In this document: positions 8,480 to 18,499 of the stretch, in pieces | Position numbering within the stretch: the first letter of the stretch is position 1 | Layout: each line of letters starts with the position of its first letter | Origin: Bodo saltans | Taxonomy: Eukaryota; Euglenozoa; Kinetoplastea; Eubodonida; Bodonidae | Direction: 5' to 3' | Assembly (NCBI GenBank): GCA_001460835.1 | Contig: CYKH01000266.1 | Location: forward strand, 1 to 22,577 | DNA length: 22,577 bases | Translations under genes and position numbers: made by a program | Notes under the pieces: generated by a model | Databases searched by the model: none | Told to the model about the DNA's origin: nothing | The model's input: the letters and a program-made list of their open reading frames with translations, nothing else

Positions 8480-9422
8480 AAGGCGCAATACAAAACATCA
8501 AAGGCAAATATCGCTCGCTTGATTTCTTTTTTACCCTCTTCCTTCTTTTTATATGGGCTTGGAATAAAATGAGAAGCACTTTTATTGCTTCCCTCCGGCA
8601 AACTATTTTGCCGTGCATGCCCTGCATCACCTCTTCCGTGTTTTGTTGTTGTTGTTTTTTTTCCACGTAACGCATTTATCTTCCCAAATCCTTCTTCCCT
8701 TCACATCATTCCCACGTTGGCATCACCACATGTTTTGTTGTTTTCCCTTCCATGGTATCTTTTTATCGTGTCCCTTTTTTTCTTCATTACCGGCAACAGA
8801 AACGCTGGGCTTCACCCTTTTTGCGGGAATTGAGTTCTTCTTTACCATGTCGTGTTGTATCACTCTTGCGACGTTGCAATTGACTTTGGGTTTTTTTTCC
8901 CCTCGATCTGTCATGTGATGCACACATCTCAAACACTGTTCGCTGTTCTGCCAATACTCGCAAAACGCAATCTTTTGGGAATGTAAAACAAAGGCAGATT
9001 CGTATTTGTTGTTCGTTCCACACATCATTCTTCCACCACCATTAATTTACACACTTCAAAGCCTAGCAACAATGAGACTGACAAGGGTGATCTTCTTTTT
9101 TTAAAAGTTCCTGTACGCACAAGAATCCATTCGCGTGCACTGTGAAACGCTTTTCCTTTTCCCTGAACGTATCGTGTACAACACAAATACCAAAGATGTG
9201 ATGCTTGATTTCTCCATACTTACGTATGCTTTCAACTGCTCCTCGTTTCTTGATCTTTCCCTTCTTAGGCGGGGTTGACTTCTTCATAAAATACGACTTC
9301 AAGAAGCTCACCCTCCCGCTACAGGTTTAGAAGTATCACCCCTCAAGAACAGATAGTAAACATCTTCTCGACTCGCGCAGCCAAGCACACTCTTTTTTCG
9401 ATCAAACCGGGAGACTATAAAA
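8480..9422. other. Spacer between genes 2 and 3
   Basis: This 943-nt stretch has no credible gene. It holds several T-rich or C/T-rich tracts: about 8520-8551, 8640-8665, 8755-8790 (followed by GGCAACAG) and 8885-8905. A pyrimidine tract with AG lies at 9241-9268. The early tracts probably serve 3' processing of gene 2 and the last one trans-splicing of gene 3. By eye it is not homologous to the spacer before gene 2 despite the nearly equal length. Confidence 0.68.
9241..9268 (+). promoter_or_regulatory. Candidate spliced-leader acceptor for gene 3
   Basis: The tract CCTCGTTTCTTGATCTTTCC continues as CTTCTTAG, with AG at 9267-9268, 154 nt before the ATG at 9423. It is the best pyrimidine-tract-plus-AG in the last 300 nt of the spacer. 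Weaker alternatives are the AG at 9379-9380 and the AG at 9412-9413 after a six-T run. Confidence 0.45.
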
Positions 9423-12400
9423 ATGCCGCACCTGGCGCCTGCAAGAGCTGCGAGCAAAACGTTCGTTCATGCGTTATTATTCTCCTTCGTTTGCATTGTT
9501 GAGTTGAACGTACTCTTTTGTGCAAGTTCAACCACCACTATTCTTCCATCACCGAGCAGGAGCATCACACCTTCCTCAGCATCCAAAACTGCATCCACTT
9601 CACGTTCGACTTCTAGCTCCAACGATAGAACGCATTCGGTAACGTGGACAAGTGAAAGCGGTACGAGAACGCATTCCGTCACGCGTTCTTCAAGCAACAC
9701 AGCCGCCTCCAACACCAAAAGTATCACTGGATCAACGAGCCAAAGCACGACACGGTTGGTGAGTTCATCGAAGTCACTCTCAACCTCACGCACATCAAGC
9801 GGACCTTCGCAAAGCGGAAGCGTCACATCGTCAGTGTCTACGAGTACAACCTCCACGGGAAGCCCTTCGTTCTCCGAGTCCCAGAGTTTTCCAGTGACGC
9901 CTTCGCTATCACTCTCAAGCAGCGGCTCACCTTCACAATCGACTTCACTCTCCATCACCAAATCATTGAGCTCGACGACTTCTGCTAGTGCCTCCACCAC
10001 CTCCTCCGCGAGCAAGAGTGCCTCGCTCTCACAATCCTCGTCGCTCACCCTTTCCCTCAATGCTTCCACTAGCACTATATCTATTCACGTCAGTGTATCG
10101 GTGACACATTCAAGCAGCAGCAGCAGCTCTCAAACAGTCTCCCTGAAATCATCGCATAGCCTTTCGAACTCAGTGAGTTCCTCCATGTCTCACAGAGGCT
10201 CATGGACGGCCTCTACAAGTATCAGTCAGTCGCCCACAAGGAGTGGATCGGTGACATCTTCATTGTCCCAAAGTACGTCAACATCAAATACGGTAAGTAC
10301 GACAGAAACAAACAGTAAGACAACGACTAGCTCTGCATCCGAGAGTCGAACCCTCTCACTGACGTCAACGCAAAGTATCAGTCAAAGCCCAACCACTTCA
10401 TCCTCACGATCAAGGACAATATCGCCGAGTGATAGCGATGCGCACACAATCTCTCGAAGCGTCAGCTCCAGTTTGTCGAAGAGCGGATCGCAATCGACTA
10501 GCGTCTCATTCAGCGCAAGTGCGTCGCCGAGTGCGTCGTCCACCATGACGGTTTCGGCTTCGGTCTCGCATTCTGAGACTGAGAGTTTTTCCACTTCTAC
10601 GTCGATGTCCTCCAGCCCTACCAGTAGTGCCTCAGCAACAGCAACTCAAACCTACTCGCTCAGCCCTTCCGAATCCCGCACGCTCACTGTTTCTCCAACT
10701 CTGTCCGACTCGTCGAGCAGTTCTCGATCACTCTCGCTCAGCTCATCGGCCACGAGAAGCTCCACATACTCCACCAGCCAGAGCGCATCATCTAGCCTCT
10801 CACTATCAGCATCATCTTCTGTAAGTGGCGGTACCGCGAGTACATCTCAAACAGCATCATTGTCACAGACAGTATCTTCCTCGTTGAGTACCTCAATTAC
10901 ATTCAGCAACTCTATGTCTTGGACGGTCAGCGCTAGTGTGTCGAAGAGCCTGAGTACAACCGGGACTATGTCAACCTCAACCTCCTTGACTTCGTCAGTA
11001 TCCACGTCGCTTTCATTGTCGAGATCCTTCAGCAGCTCAGCCTCGTTGACCTCCTCGTGGAGCTTGACAACGAGCCCCTCGTTCACGTTGAGCTCTAGTT
11101 CAACAACATCAGTCTCACAATCGCTCAGTGCATCAAAAACATACTTAGACTCGTCGAGTGCATCTTCTTCGGTCACAGATTCATCAAGTGCTACATTGTC
11201 AGCGTCGGTAAGTGTGACCTTCACGTGGAGTGTCAGCTCATCGTTCAGTCCTTCCCAGTCAACATCCAAAACAATGAGCAATACTATGAGCGATTCGCAA
11301 ACGCAATCTCAATCGTGGAGCTTGAGCGCAACTCGGACAGCAAGCATCACCGAATCGTCCTCTTCTTCCATTTCGTTCAGCTCCTCCGCATCGATGTCGG
11401 CTTCACTTTCGAGCAGCGGAAGCCCTAGTGTCTCGTTGACTTCATCGGACAGTGCAAGTCGCTCCCTATCGGCTACCTTTAGCTCAACCAACACGTATTC
11501 CACTTCCTTCAGCGAGAGCATGTCGCTTTCTGATAGTAGAAGCTCAACCCTGTCATTTAGTATCTCCAGTTCAACTTCAGTGAGTCGCACTATCTCGTCG
11601 ACGCTCTCACTCTCGATGAGCACCTCGCTCAGTGAAAGCGGGTCGCCTTCCGCATCGCAAACAAGCAGCTCAAGCAACAGCCATAGCAGTAGCACCACAG
11701 CGTCTGCGTCTCTTACGACGAGCGTGTCCTCGTCAGTCACATGGTCTCTTTCCAACACAGCAAGCAGCACACGGTCATTGACTGCATCTGAGACTACAAC
11801 CAGCAGCATCACCAGAACACACAGCCTGAGCGATACCGTTTCGTTGACCGCATCGGCCTCAAGAAGCAATTCCCTGACCCTTACCGATTCGATTAGCGCA
11901 AGCGCATCGATCTCAGGCACGAGCACTGCGTCCATGTCGTTGAGTCACACCACGTCATTATCCCTGTCATCGTCGATTAGCCACTCTCTTTCCATCAGCA
12001 GCAGTGGCAGTGATAGCCTCACGGCCTCATTCTCCTCGACCTCATCGTACTCCTGGACAACATCTCCAAGCAGATCGGAAAGCGCTACAGATTCGTTCAG
12101 CATAAGCCTCTCTGCGTCATCGACTCCAACGGCAACTGTATCCCGTACACTTTCCACGAGTGAAACATCTTCTGGGACAATCACGCCGACGGTCTCCAGT
12201 TCTGAATCGTCCACGCTTTCACGAAGCGCAACTGTTACGTTGAGCCCCACTACCAGTGCCTCTACTTCCTCCTCGGCTTCAAGCTCCTCAACTGGCACGT
12301 CATCGAGCTCATTCACCCTCACTTCATCGGCAACGCAGACTGGCTCGTCGAGTGAGACCAAAGCAAGTTCGGCAAGTCCATCACTTTCGCTGACCTTCTC

Positions 12401-15400
12401 TGAATCATCTAGTCACAGTGCTTCTGTCTCCTTTTCCTTCAGTGGGAGTGCCTCAGGATCGAGCACAGCATCAGCAACGCATTCACAATCGACGAGTGAT
12501 ACACTCAGCGCGTCAGGTAGCGTTTCTCGCTCAGCAACGCAGACAACATCTCTCACTTCCTCGCTCACCATCAGCAGGAGTTTCACAAGTTCGTTAAGCT
12601 TGAGTTCATCTTGGAGCGGCACCACGAGTGGCACTGCGTCACTCTCGGTGACCTTCTCTGAATCGACTAGTCGCAGCGCTTCTGTGTCCTCCTCCCTCAG
12701 CGGGAGTGGTTCGGGATCGAGCACAGCAACGACATCGCATTCACTGTCGACGAGTGATACACTCAGCACGTCAGGTAGCGTTTCTCGCTCCGCAACGTTG
12801 ACCACATCCCTTACTTCATCACCAAGCGTCAGCAGGAGTGTCAGTAGCTCGTCCAGCTTGAGTTCATCTTGGAGCAGCACCATAAGTGGCTCTGCGTCTT
12901 TTTCGATGACCTCAACTTCGTCATTAAGTCAAAGCTCGTCTGGGTCCCACTCCTTCAGCGGGAGTATTTCAGACTCTGGCACAGCGTCTGCGTCAAATAC
13001 ATTGTCTGTGAGCTATTCACCGAGCGCGTCAACGAGCGCGTCTCGCACCGCAACGTTGACGCAATCTCTCACTTCATCGCTCACCATCAGCAGGAGTTTC
13101 ACAAGCTCGTTAAGCGTGAGTTCATCTTGGAGCGGCACCGCGAGTGGCACCGTGACTCTCTCGGCGACCTTCTCTACATCGTCAAGTCATAGCGCGTCTG
13201 TTTCCTATTCCCTCAGTGGGAGTATTTCAGACTCTGGCACAGCGTCTGCGTCAAATACATTGTCTGTGAGCTATTCACCGAGCGCGTCAACGAGCGCGTC
13301 TCGCACCGCAACGTTGACGCAATCTCTCACTTCATCGCTCACCATCAGCAGGAGTTTCACAAGCTCGTTAAGCGTGAGTTCATCTTGGAGCGGCACCACA
13401 AGTGGTTCGGCATCGAGCTCACCCTCACCAACATCGTCGTTGTCATCTTCCTTCACAGCATCGGCTTCATGCACCACAACTCCGTCTCAAAGTGGCACAA
13501 TGACAAGCACCAACTCTGACACAGCAACAGGAAGTAGTAGCAGTAGCATCTCCTCCTCGATGAGCAGAAGTGATTCCACATCGGCTTCCAGTACAACGTC
13601 CCCCAGCGTCACGAGCTCCGCGACGACAACTTATTCCACGACGGTGTCCACTACTCCTTCGATGAGTCGCTCCGCTTCCTTCACCGATTCAACCTCGCTC
13701 TCCCATACTTCGTCCTCCACAGCTTCTTTTTCCAAAAGTGCAAGTGTGTCGTCATCTTTGACATTTTCGGGAAGCAGAACGTCTACTGCCAGTGAATCTC
13801 CATCTGAAACGAACACCGTGTCTTTCAGCGGCAGTGCCACAATGTCAATATCACTAAGCAGGTCGTTATCGTCCTCATGGACGACCACGACAACTAGCTC
13901 AGTCTCAACGAGCGTGAGCGGGACATTCAGTCCTACAGCGTCGGCGTCCAGTACGACGTCCGTGTCTTTCAGTCCTTCCGTCACCAAAAGCACGAGCGCA
14001 ACAACAACTCAATCTCCCTCCGAATCGTTTTCACGCTCGAGTTCTGAAACTTCGTCAGCATCTGCAACGTCAACTCCGTCGACGAGTGACTCAATGTCGT
14101 CAAGTATTTCGAGGAGCACGTCAACGTCATTGAGCATGTCCGTCTCATTCTCTCCGTCGGCTTCGAGCAGCTTCACAGCATCGCAATCCACCAGTGCCTC
14201 AATCTCCACGTCACCTTCGTCAAGTTTGAGTGTGAGCTACAGTCATTCCGGATCGAATTCAGAGTCCTTCAGCTCATCGTGGAGTATCACCTGGAGCAAC
14301 TCAGAATCTGCTTCCAATACAAACAGCTTCTCTCCATCGGCGTCAGAATCTTTGTCAAGCTCCACAAGCAACAGTCACACGACAACCGCATCCCTCAGCA
14401 ATTCCGGAACCACAACGTCGACGATGAGCGTAAGCGCTTCACTTTCTGACTCCGTCAGTGCAACCTCCTCGGCTTCAGCAACAGCATCGTCAACATTATC
14501 TGCTTCCACCTCAGGCACATCGACCTCAAGCGCCACAAAAACAGCGTCGCTGACTCCCACAACGAGTTTGTCTCTGTCTACAAGCTCAAGCAGGACAATT
14601 AGTGAGAGTGGCAGCGTGACAGGAACAAGCTCCCTAAGCGAAACAATGTCAACCTCCCGAACTGGTTCATTGACTACTTCAGCAAGTGACACCACTTCCT
14701 TTTCTTCATCACTGAGCGCAAGTGTCTCCTCGAGTCTCTCCCGTAGCGCCAGTAGCACAATCACTTCGTCTGCTAGTACCACCTCCTCAAAATCGACGTC
14801 GATCACCAATTCATTGAGCGATTCGAGTACCTGGAGCAGCACCACTTCTGTAACCTTGAGCAACACAGTTTCCACATCCATCTCTGCGTCCCCTTCGTTG
14901 ACAGCCTCGCCCAGTGTGAGCAGCTCCAGCAGTGCATCGACGAGCAGAAGTGACACCTCGTCCGACTCACCGACGACAACTTCATCTGGCACAAGTACCT
15001 CGAGCAAATCGTTGTCGTCGACAGACTCCGCCTCGGTCTCCTCAACCTTGTCAATATCTTCGTCAGGCACCACTTCAGCAACCGTCTCGCTCTCTAGCAC
15101 GTCAAGTGTTTCACTATCCGCTACCAACAGCATCTCTGCAAGTTTCTCTCCGACAACAAGTGCCACAGCTACCAAGAGCACATCTCTCTCCATCAGTAGC
15201 ACAACCTCAGCAACGCGCACCGCATCCCTTAGCAGCACTGCGTCGCCCAGTGCGTCATTCAGCAGCAGCAGTACCAGCTCAGAGTCAATGTCGCTATCAT
15301 TTTCAGTCTCCATGAGCGCTTCTCGAAGTGCATCGGCCACGGAAAGTGCGTCTTCGTCCCACTCGGCATCTTTAAGCACATCTCTCAGCTCGTCGAACAC

Positions 15401-17822
15401 GTTCTCACAATCAACGAGCAGCAGTGCAACTGAAACAGCATCGCACAGCGACACCATCTCCACCTCCCAATCATTCAGCGAAACGGCAACACACTCACAC
15501 TCCCAAAGCGAGTCGTCATCGCTCACAACAACTGTGTCCCTTACTCCCACATCGTCGAGCTCACCGAGTCTCACCTTCACAGAGAGTCGCACCTCCTCGG
15601 CAAGCACGTCACTCTCACACTCAGCATCAGCTAGCGCCACCGCTAGTTCCACAAGTACTGCGTCATATTCAACAAGTAGGAGTAGGACTGACACAACGAG
15701 CAACACCGAATCGATGTCTTTCTCACTATCGCAGTCATTTTCAGCTACGACAACGAGCTCGTTATCCCTCACAGCGAGCAACTCAGTCACTTCGACGGTC
15801 TCCCCAAGTGCAACGAGAAGTGTCACCGTCACCTTCAGTTCAAGCAGCACGTGGACTACTTCCCAAAGCACAACTTCGTCTCCATCCTTGACTACGAGTG
15901 GCTCAGCAACAATCACAGCATCCCCAAGTGACAGCGCCTCGATGACGCAAAGCAAGTCTACCTCCAGCTCCTGGAGCCTCACTGCCTCAACTACGGTTTC
16001 CGCATCGTCTAGTACCTCAGCAACTTCGACAGCATCATCGTCGCCTTCACAGTCAGAAAGTCCCACGCTGAGCGCGAGCAGCAGCGCTACGACCTCTGAG
16101 TCACAATCTTCAACGTCTTCGATGTCGTACTCAACGACTCTCTCAGCGTCTCGAAGCAGTTCGTTGTCGTTCACTGGGTCTGATAGCATCAGTGACAGTG
16201 GCTCAGTGACCTTCAGTGCGAGCACTTCAGTTTCACTTTCGAAGAGCGTCAGCTTCTCTGCATCTTTGAGTGCTAGCAACTCTGAATCAAGTTCGAACTC
16301 TCTCAGCTGGAGTGCCTCCCCCACAACGTCCACCTCGGACTCCAATAGCGCCACGGTATCCAACACAGGTACTCTCTCGCCCACCACCAGTGGCACGCCG
16401 TCAACGACATTCACACACAGCACGACCGCGTCGACTTCGCGCAGCATCACATTCTCACCGTCACTTTCAGCAACGAATTCCGCGTCAAGCTCAACCTCTA
16501 TGTCGATGACCAGCAGCCCTTCCGTTTCTACCTCAAGTTCTCTCAGTGCATCTCATTCGCTTTCCGTCACTGCGAGCGCTTCGAAGACCGACACTGAAAG
16601 TGTATCAGAAAGTTTCTCACCAACAGTTTCTGAATCACCTTCAACAACTACATCTTGGAGTTCCACTGCTACGTTTTCTCTTACGTCGTCGTACTCTGCT
16701 ACATCATCGTTCAGCGAGTCCGCAACACTCAGCGTGAGTGCCACAAACTCCGATTCAATCAGTCAGTCTGCGAGCATGTCTCAAAGCGCGACAGCGTCAG
16801 GGACAGTGTCAACTTCAGTCAGTGCAACTCAATCGGTGAGCATTTCATACAGCACAAGTGGCTCCCTTTCCGCAAGCAGCTCCATCTCCGAAACAAACTC
16901 TCAAAGCGGTAGTGTGTCAACCTCACCCTCTGCATCTGGATCACCGACCTTCACGAAAGTTGCTACGCCGACGTCTTCCATATCGTTTAGCACCACACTG
17001 TCGAGTTCTGGTAGCGAAAGCACTTCCAGCACAGGGAGTTCATCTTTCTCTGGGTCGATTTCCGCATCTCACTCAGAAAGTGATTCCCAAACGACGTCCA
17101 CTTCAATCTCTATGTCGAACAGCGCGACCTATTCATGGAGTGTGTCGGCTTCCTCGACTTTCAGCATGTCGTTTTCACTGTCTCCAACCTCTTCCGCTAC
17201 GCCAACCTCAAGCGGCTCTCCCACTGGCACTGAAACGCCGTCGACCTCCAACTCCGCATCACCGTCAACCTCCTCAAGTCCAAGTGCAACTGCGTCTGCT
17301 TCTCCGACTGTGTCTCTGAGCCCATCAGAATCCTCTTCCCCGTCGGTCACCGTATCCCCATCACCGAGCGCATCCGCATCACCAACCGTAAGCAAGAGCC
17401 CCACCATCACGAACTCCCCATCTCCTTCCAGAAGCCTCTCACCGTCATCGTCCGACAGCGTCAGCATCACCATCAGCCTCACCGACATGGTGACGTATTC
17501 TGGTGAAACGTTTACGCCTACCAACACCAGCAGTCCGATGAATACCACGACAGTCACCGTCTCACCCGACACGATCACCGATGCACGAAGTGCCAGCGAG
17601 TCTTCATCGATCTCTCAAACTGCTTCTTGCACCACGAGTCACTCTTCATCCATTTCGTTGTCCCTTTCGATCTCACCGTCTCACCGGACACGATCACCGA
17701 TGCACGAAGCGCCAGCGAGTCTTCATCGATCTCTCAAACTGCTTCGTTTACCACGAGTCACTCTTCATCCATTTCTTTGTCCCTTTCGAATTCTAGCTCT
17801 TCCAGTACGAGTGAGTCTGTGA
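9423..17822 (+). CDS. N-terminal open frame of gene 3: signal peptide and Ser/Thr-rich ectodomain, 2799 aa as written
   Basis: The ATG at 9423 begins a signal peptide (hydrophobic core about residues 14-33, cleavage near 34-35). After it almost every second residue is Ser or Thr for thousands of residues, with very few Cys and no other domain. This is a mucin-like, probably O-glycosylated stalk. Four 86-residue repeats lie at about 12381-13412. Near 17200-17460 the pattern changes to Ser-Pro-rich. The true frame ends at about 17670; the last ~50 residues before the stop at 17822 (rich in His, Arg, Leu, Pro) come from reading the second copy of a duplication in the wrong frame. The authentic sequence continues in another frame from 17673. 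Much larger than gene 2 but built alike. Confidence 0.85.
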   Translation: MPHLAPARAASKTFVHALLFSFVCIVELNVLFCASSTTTILPSPSRSITPSSASKTASTSRSTSSSNDRTHSVTWTSESGTRTHSVTRSSSNTAASNTKSITGSTSQSTTRLVSSSKSLSTSRTSSGPSQSGSVTSSVSTSTTSTGSPSFSESQSFPVTPSLSLSSSGSPSQSTSLSITKSLSSTTSASASTTSSASKSASLSQSSSLTLSLNASTSTISIHVSVSVTHSSSSSSSQTVSLKSSHSLSNSVSSSMSHRGSWTASTSISQSPTRSGSVTSSLSQSTSTSNTVSTTETNSKTTTSSASESRTLSLTSTQSISQSPTTSSSRSRTISPSDSDAHTISRSVSSSLSKSGSQSTSVSFSASASPSASSTMTVSASVSHSETESFSTSTSMSSSPTSSASATATQTYSLSPSESRTLTVSPTLSDSSSSSRSLSLSSSATRSSTYSTSQSASSSLSLSASSSVSGGTASTSQTASLSQTVSSSLSTSITFSNSMSWTVSASVSKSLSTTGTMSTSTSLTSSVSTSLSLSRSFSSSASLTSSWSLTTSPSFTLSSSSTTSVSQSLSASKTYLDSSSASSSVTDSSSATLSASVSVTFTWSVSSSFSPSQSTSKTMSNTMSDSQTQSQSWSLSATRTASITESSSSSISFSSSASMSASLSSSGSPSVSLTSSDSASRSLSATFSSTNTYSTSFSESMSLSDSRSSTLSFSISSSTSVSRTISSTLSLSMSTSLSESGSPSASQTSSSSNSHSSSTTASASLTTSVSSSVTWSLSNTASSTRSLTASETTTSSITRTHSLSDTVSLTASASRSNSLTLTDSISASASISGTSTASMSLSHTTSLSLSSSISHSLSISSSGSDSLTASFSSTSSYSWTTSPSRSESATDSFSISLSASSTPTATVSRTLSTSETSSGTITPTVSSSESSTLSRSATVTLSPTTSASTSSSASSSSTGTSSSSFTLTSSATQTGSSSETKASSASPSLSLTFSESSSHSASVSFSFSGSASGSSTASATHSQSTSDTLSASGSVSRSATQTTSLTSSLTISRSFTSSLSLSSSWSGTTSGTASLSVTFSESTSRSASVSSSLSGSGSGSSTATTSHSLSTSDTLSTSGSVSRSATLTTSLTSSPSVSRSVSSSSSLSSSWSSTISGSASFSMTSTSSLSQSSSGSHSFSGSISDSGTASASNTLSVSYSPSASTSASRTATLTQSLTSSLTISRSFTSSLSVSSSWSGTASGTVTLSATFSTSSSHSASVSYSLSGSISDSGTASASNTLSVSYSPSASTSASRTATLTQSLTSSLTISRSFTSSLSVSSSWSGTTSGSASSSPSPTSSLSSSFTASASCTTTPSQSGTMTSTNSDTATGSSSSSISSSMSRSDSTSASSTTSPSVTSSATTTYSTTVSTTPSMSRSASFTDSTSLSHTSSSTASFSKSASVSSSLTFSGSRTSTASESPSETNTVSFSGSATMSISLSRSLSSSWTTTTTSSVSTSVSGTFSPTASASSTTSVSFSPSVTKSTSATTTQSPSESFSRSSSETSSASATSTPSTSDSMSSSISRSTSTSLSMSVSFSPSASSSFTASQSTSASISTSPSSSLSVSYSHSGSNSESFSSSWSITWSNSESASNTNSFSPSASESLSSSTSNSHTTTASLSNSGTTTSTMSVSASLSDSVSATSSASATASSTLSASTSGTSTSSATKTASLTPTTSLSLSTSSSRTISESGSVTGTSSLSETMSTSRTGSLTTSASDTTSFSSSLSASVSSSLSRSASSTITSSASTTSSKSTSITNSLSDSSTWSSTTSVTLSNTVSTSISASPSLTASPSVSSSSSASTSRSDTSSDSPTTTSSGTSTSSKSLSSTDSASVSSTLSISSSGTTSATVSLSSTSSVSLSATNSISASFSPTTSATATKSTSLSISSTTSATRTASLSSTASPSASFSSSSTSSESMSLSFSVSMSASRSASATESASSSHSASLSTSLSSSNTFSQSTSSSATETASHSDTISTSQSFSETATHSHSQSESSSLTTTVSLTPTSSSSPSLTFTESRTSSASTSLSHSASASATASSTSTASYSTSRSRTDTTSNTESMSFSLSQSFSATTTSSLSLTASNSVTSTVSPSATRSVTVTFSSSSTWTTSQSTTSSPSLTTSGSATITASPSDSASMTQSKSTSSSWSLTASTTVSASSSTSATSTASSSPSQSESPTLSASSSATTSESQSSTSSMSYSTTLSASRSSSLSFTGSDSISDSGSVTFSASTSVSLSKSVSFSASLSASNSESSSNSLSWSASPTTSTSDSNSATVSNTGTLSPTTSGTPSTTFTHSTTASTSRSITFSPSLSATNSASSSTSMSMTSSPSVSTSSSLSASHSLSVTASASKTDTESVSESFSPTVSESPSTTTSWSSTATFSLTSSYSATSSFSESATLSVSATNSDSISQSASMSQSATASGTVSTSVSATQSVSISYSTSGSLSASSSISETNSQSGSVSTSPSASGSPTFTKVATPTSSISFSTTLSSSGSESTSSTGSSSFSGSISASHSESDSQTTSTSISMSNSATYSWSVSASSTFSMSFSLSPTSSATPTSSGSPTGTETPSTSNSASPSTSSSPSATASASPTVSLSPSESSSPSVTVSPSPSASASPTVSKSPTITNSPSPSRSLSPSSSDSVSITISLTDMVTYSGETFTPTNTSSPMNTTTVTVSPDTITDARSASESSSISQTASCTTSHSSSISLSLSISPSHRTRSPMHEAPASLHRSLKLLRLPRVTLHPFLCPFRILALPVRVSL
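12381..13412 (+). repeat. Four tandem 258-nt (86-codon) repeats in gene 3 ectodomain
   Basis: The codons for the Thr of the motif LTFSES and its equivalents occur at 12393, 12651, 12909 and 13167, exactly 258 nt apart. Each unit carries a Ser/Thr block, a SGS-type turn, a SRSAT or SRTAT segment and a SSLSxSSSWS end. Units 3 and 4 share 179 consecutive identical nt (12961-13139 and 13219-13397), a sign of recent duplication or conversion. Units 1 and 2 are more diverged. All keep the frame. Confidence 0.92.
17554..17789 (+). repeat. Out-of-frame 117-nt tandem duplication (period 119)
   Basis: Copy 1 is 17554-17670 and copy 2 is 17673-17789, separated by two bases. They start with TCACCGTCTCAC and end with TCCCTTTCGA. 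By eye they differ at about six positions. The 119-nt period is not a multiple of three, so each copy encodes the same peptide (beginning TVSPDTITDA) in a different frame, and the main frame moves from 0 to 2. This is the cause of the stop at 17822. Confidence 0.93.
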
Positions 17823-18499
17823 CATTGACCTTCAGTGTGAGCGACTCCGATTCGAATTCGGTGACTGCGTCTCTTTCCAAAACGTCTTCGCTATCCTCAT
17901 CCGAAAGTTTCTCGTTCTCCGTTTCCCATAGCAGTTCACAGTCAGCATCGGGATCTCCAACGGCAACATGGACGCCATCGACAACGTTTTCATCCACTGT
18001 ATCTTTTAGCGCCACGCGCTCAAGCAGCTGGACGTCGTCAGAAACTCTGACTGCGACTTCAACGCGCTCAGTATCACTCTCCACCAGTACCAGTGGCTCG
18101 GAAAGTTTCTCAACGAGTAAGTCCGACACAACAAGCGACTCTCAGTCAAACTCTGTTTCGCTCACATCCAGTGATTCTGTCACGCAGAGTAGTTCTCGTT
18201 CGTCATCGGGATCTATAACGGCATCATGGACGCCATCGCTGTCGTTGACTACAACTTTATCTTACAGTGCAACACGCTCAAATAGTTGGACAACGTCGGA
18301 AACTCTGACTGGGACCTCAACACGCTCAGAATCGCTTACCAGCAGTGCCAGTGGCTCGGAAAGTTTCTCGAAGAGTGACTCCGACACAACAAGCGACTCA
18401 GTCAGTTTGAGACGAAGGAAGTGTAGGTCACTAAGACACTGCGTCTCGTCGAGTCAAAGCTGGAGCCGCAGCGGAAGATACAGTCCTTGTGACAGGTAA
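17673..18499 (+). CDS. Middle fragment of gene 3 ectodomain in the second frame
   Basis: From the second copy of the duplication this frame resumes the Ser/Thr-rich pattern with no change of character, e.g. TSESVTLTFSVSDSDSNS. It contains two copies of a 258-nt-period unit with TWTP or SWTP and SETLT motifs. The character is lost abruptly at 18400, where Arg, Cys and Trp appear, and the frame stops at 18497-18499. An open frame exists from 17627, but the part before 17673 is out-of-frame reading of copy 1. I treat this as an internal exon-like fragment of one gene, not as an independent gene. Confidence 0.7.
17926..18453 (+). repeat. Second 258-nt-period repeat pair in gene 3, the second copy partly complemented
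   Basis: GACGCCATCG at 17971 and 18229, GAAACTCTGA at 18041 and 18299, and GACACAACAAGCGACT at 18125 and 18383 are all 258 nt apart. Copy 1 runs to about 18195. Copy 2 matches directly up to 18399 and then matches as the unreversed complement from 18400 to 18453. The period equals that of the 12.4-13.4 kb repeats, although the sequences are only loosely similar. Confidence 0.9.

Noticed and set aside
1688-9422. Nearly equal spacer lengths (942 and 943 nt) as evidence of a duplicated gene-plus-spacer unit
   Set aside because: The two spacers show no alignable similarity by eye, so the equal length is taken as chance.
9414-9425. TATA-box-like ACTATAAAAATG before gene 3
   Set aside because: It abuts the start codon, leaving no room for a transcription start and leader, and the inferred lineage does not use TATA promoters for protein genes.
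12381-13412. CRISPR array or mobile element as the source of the repeats
   Set aside because: The repeats are 258 nt, contiguous, in frame and coding, with no spacer/repeat alternation, terminal inverted repeats or transposase.
14375-16450. Long antisense open frame (691 codons, Asp/Glu/Val/Leu-rich) and similar shorter ones opposite genes 2 and 3
   Set aside because: The reverse complement of Ser/Thr codons in one fixed phase seldom gives stops, so long empty frames are expected. They have no domain, signal peptide or family resemblance, and they mirror the repeats of the sense strand.
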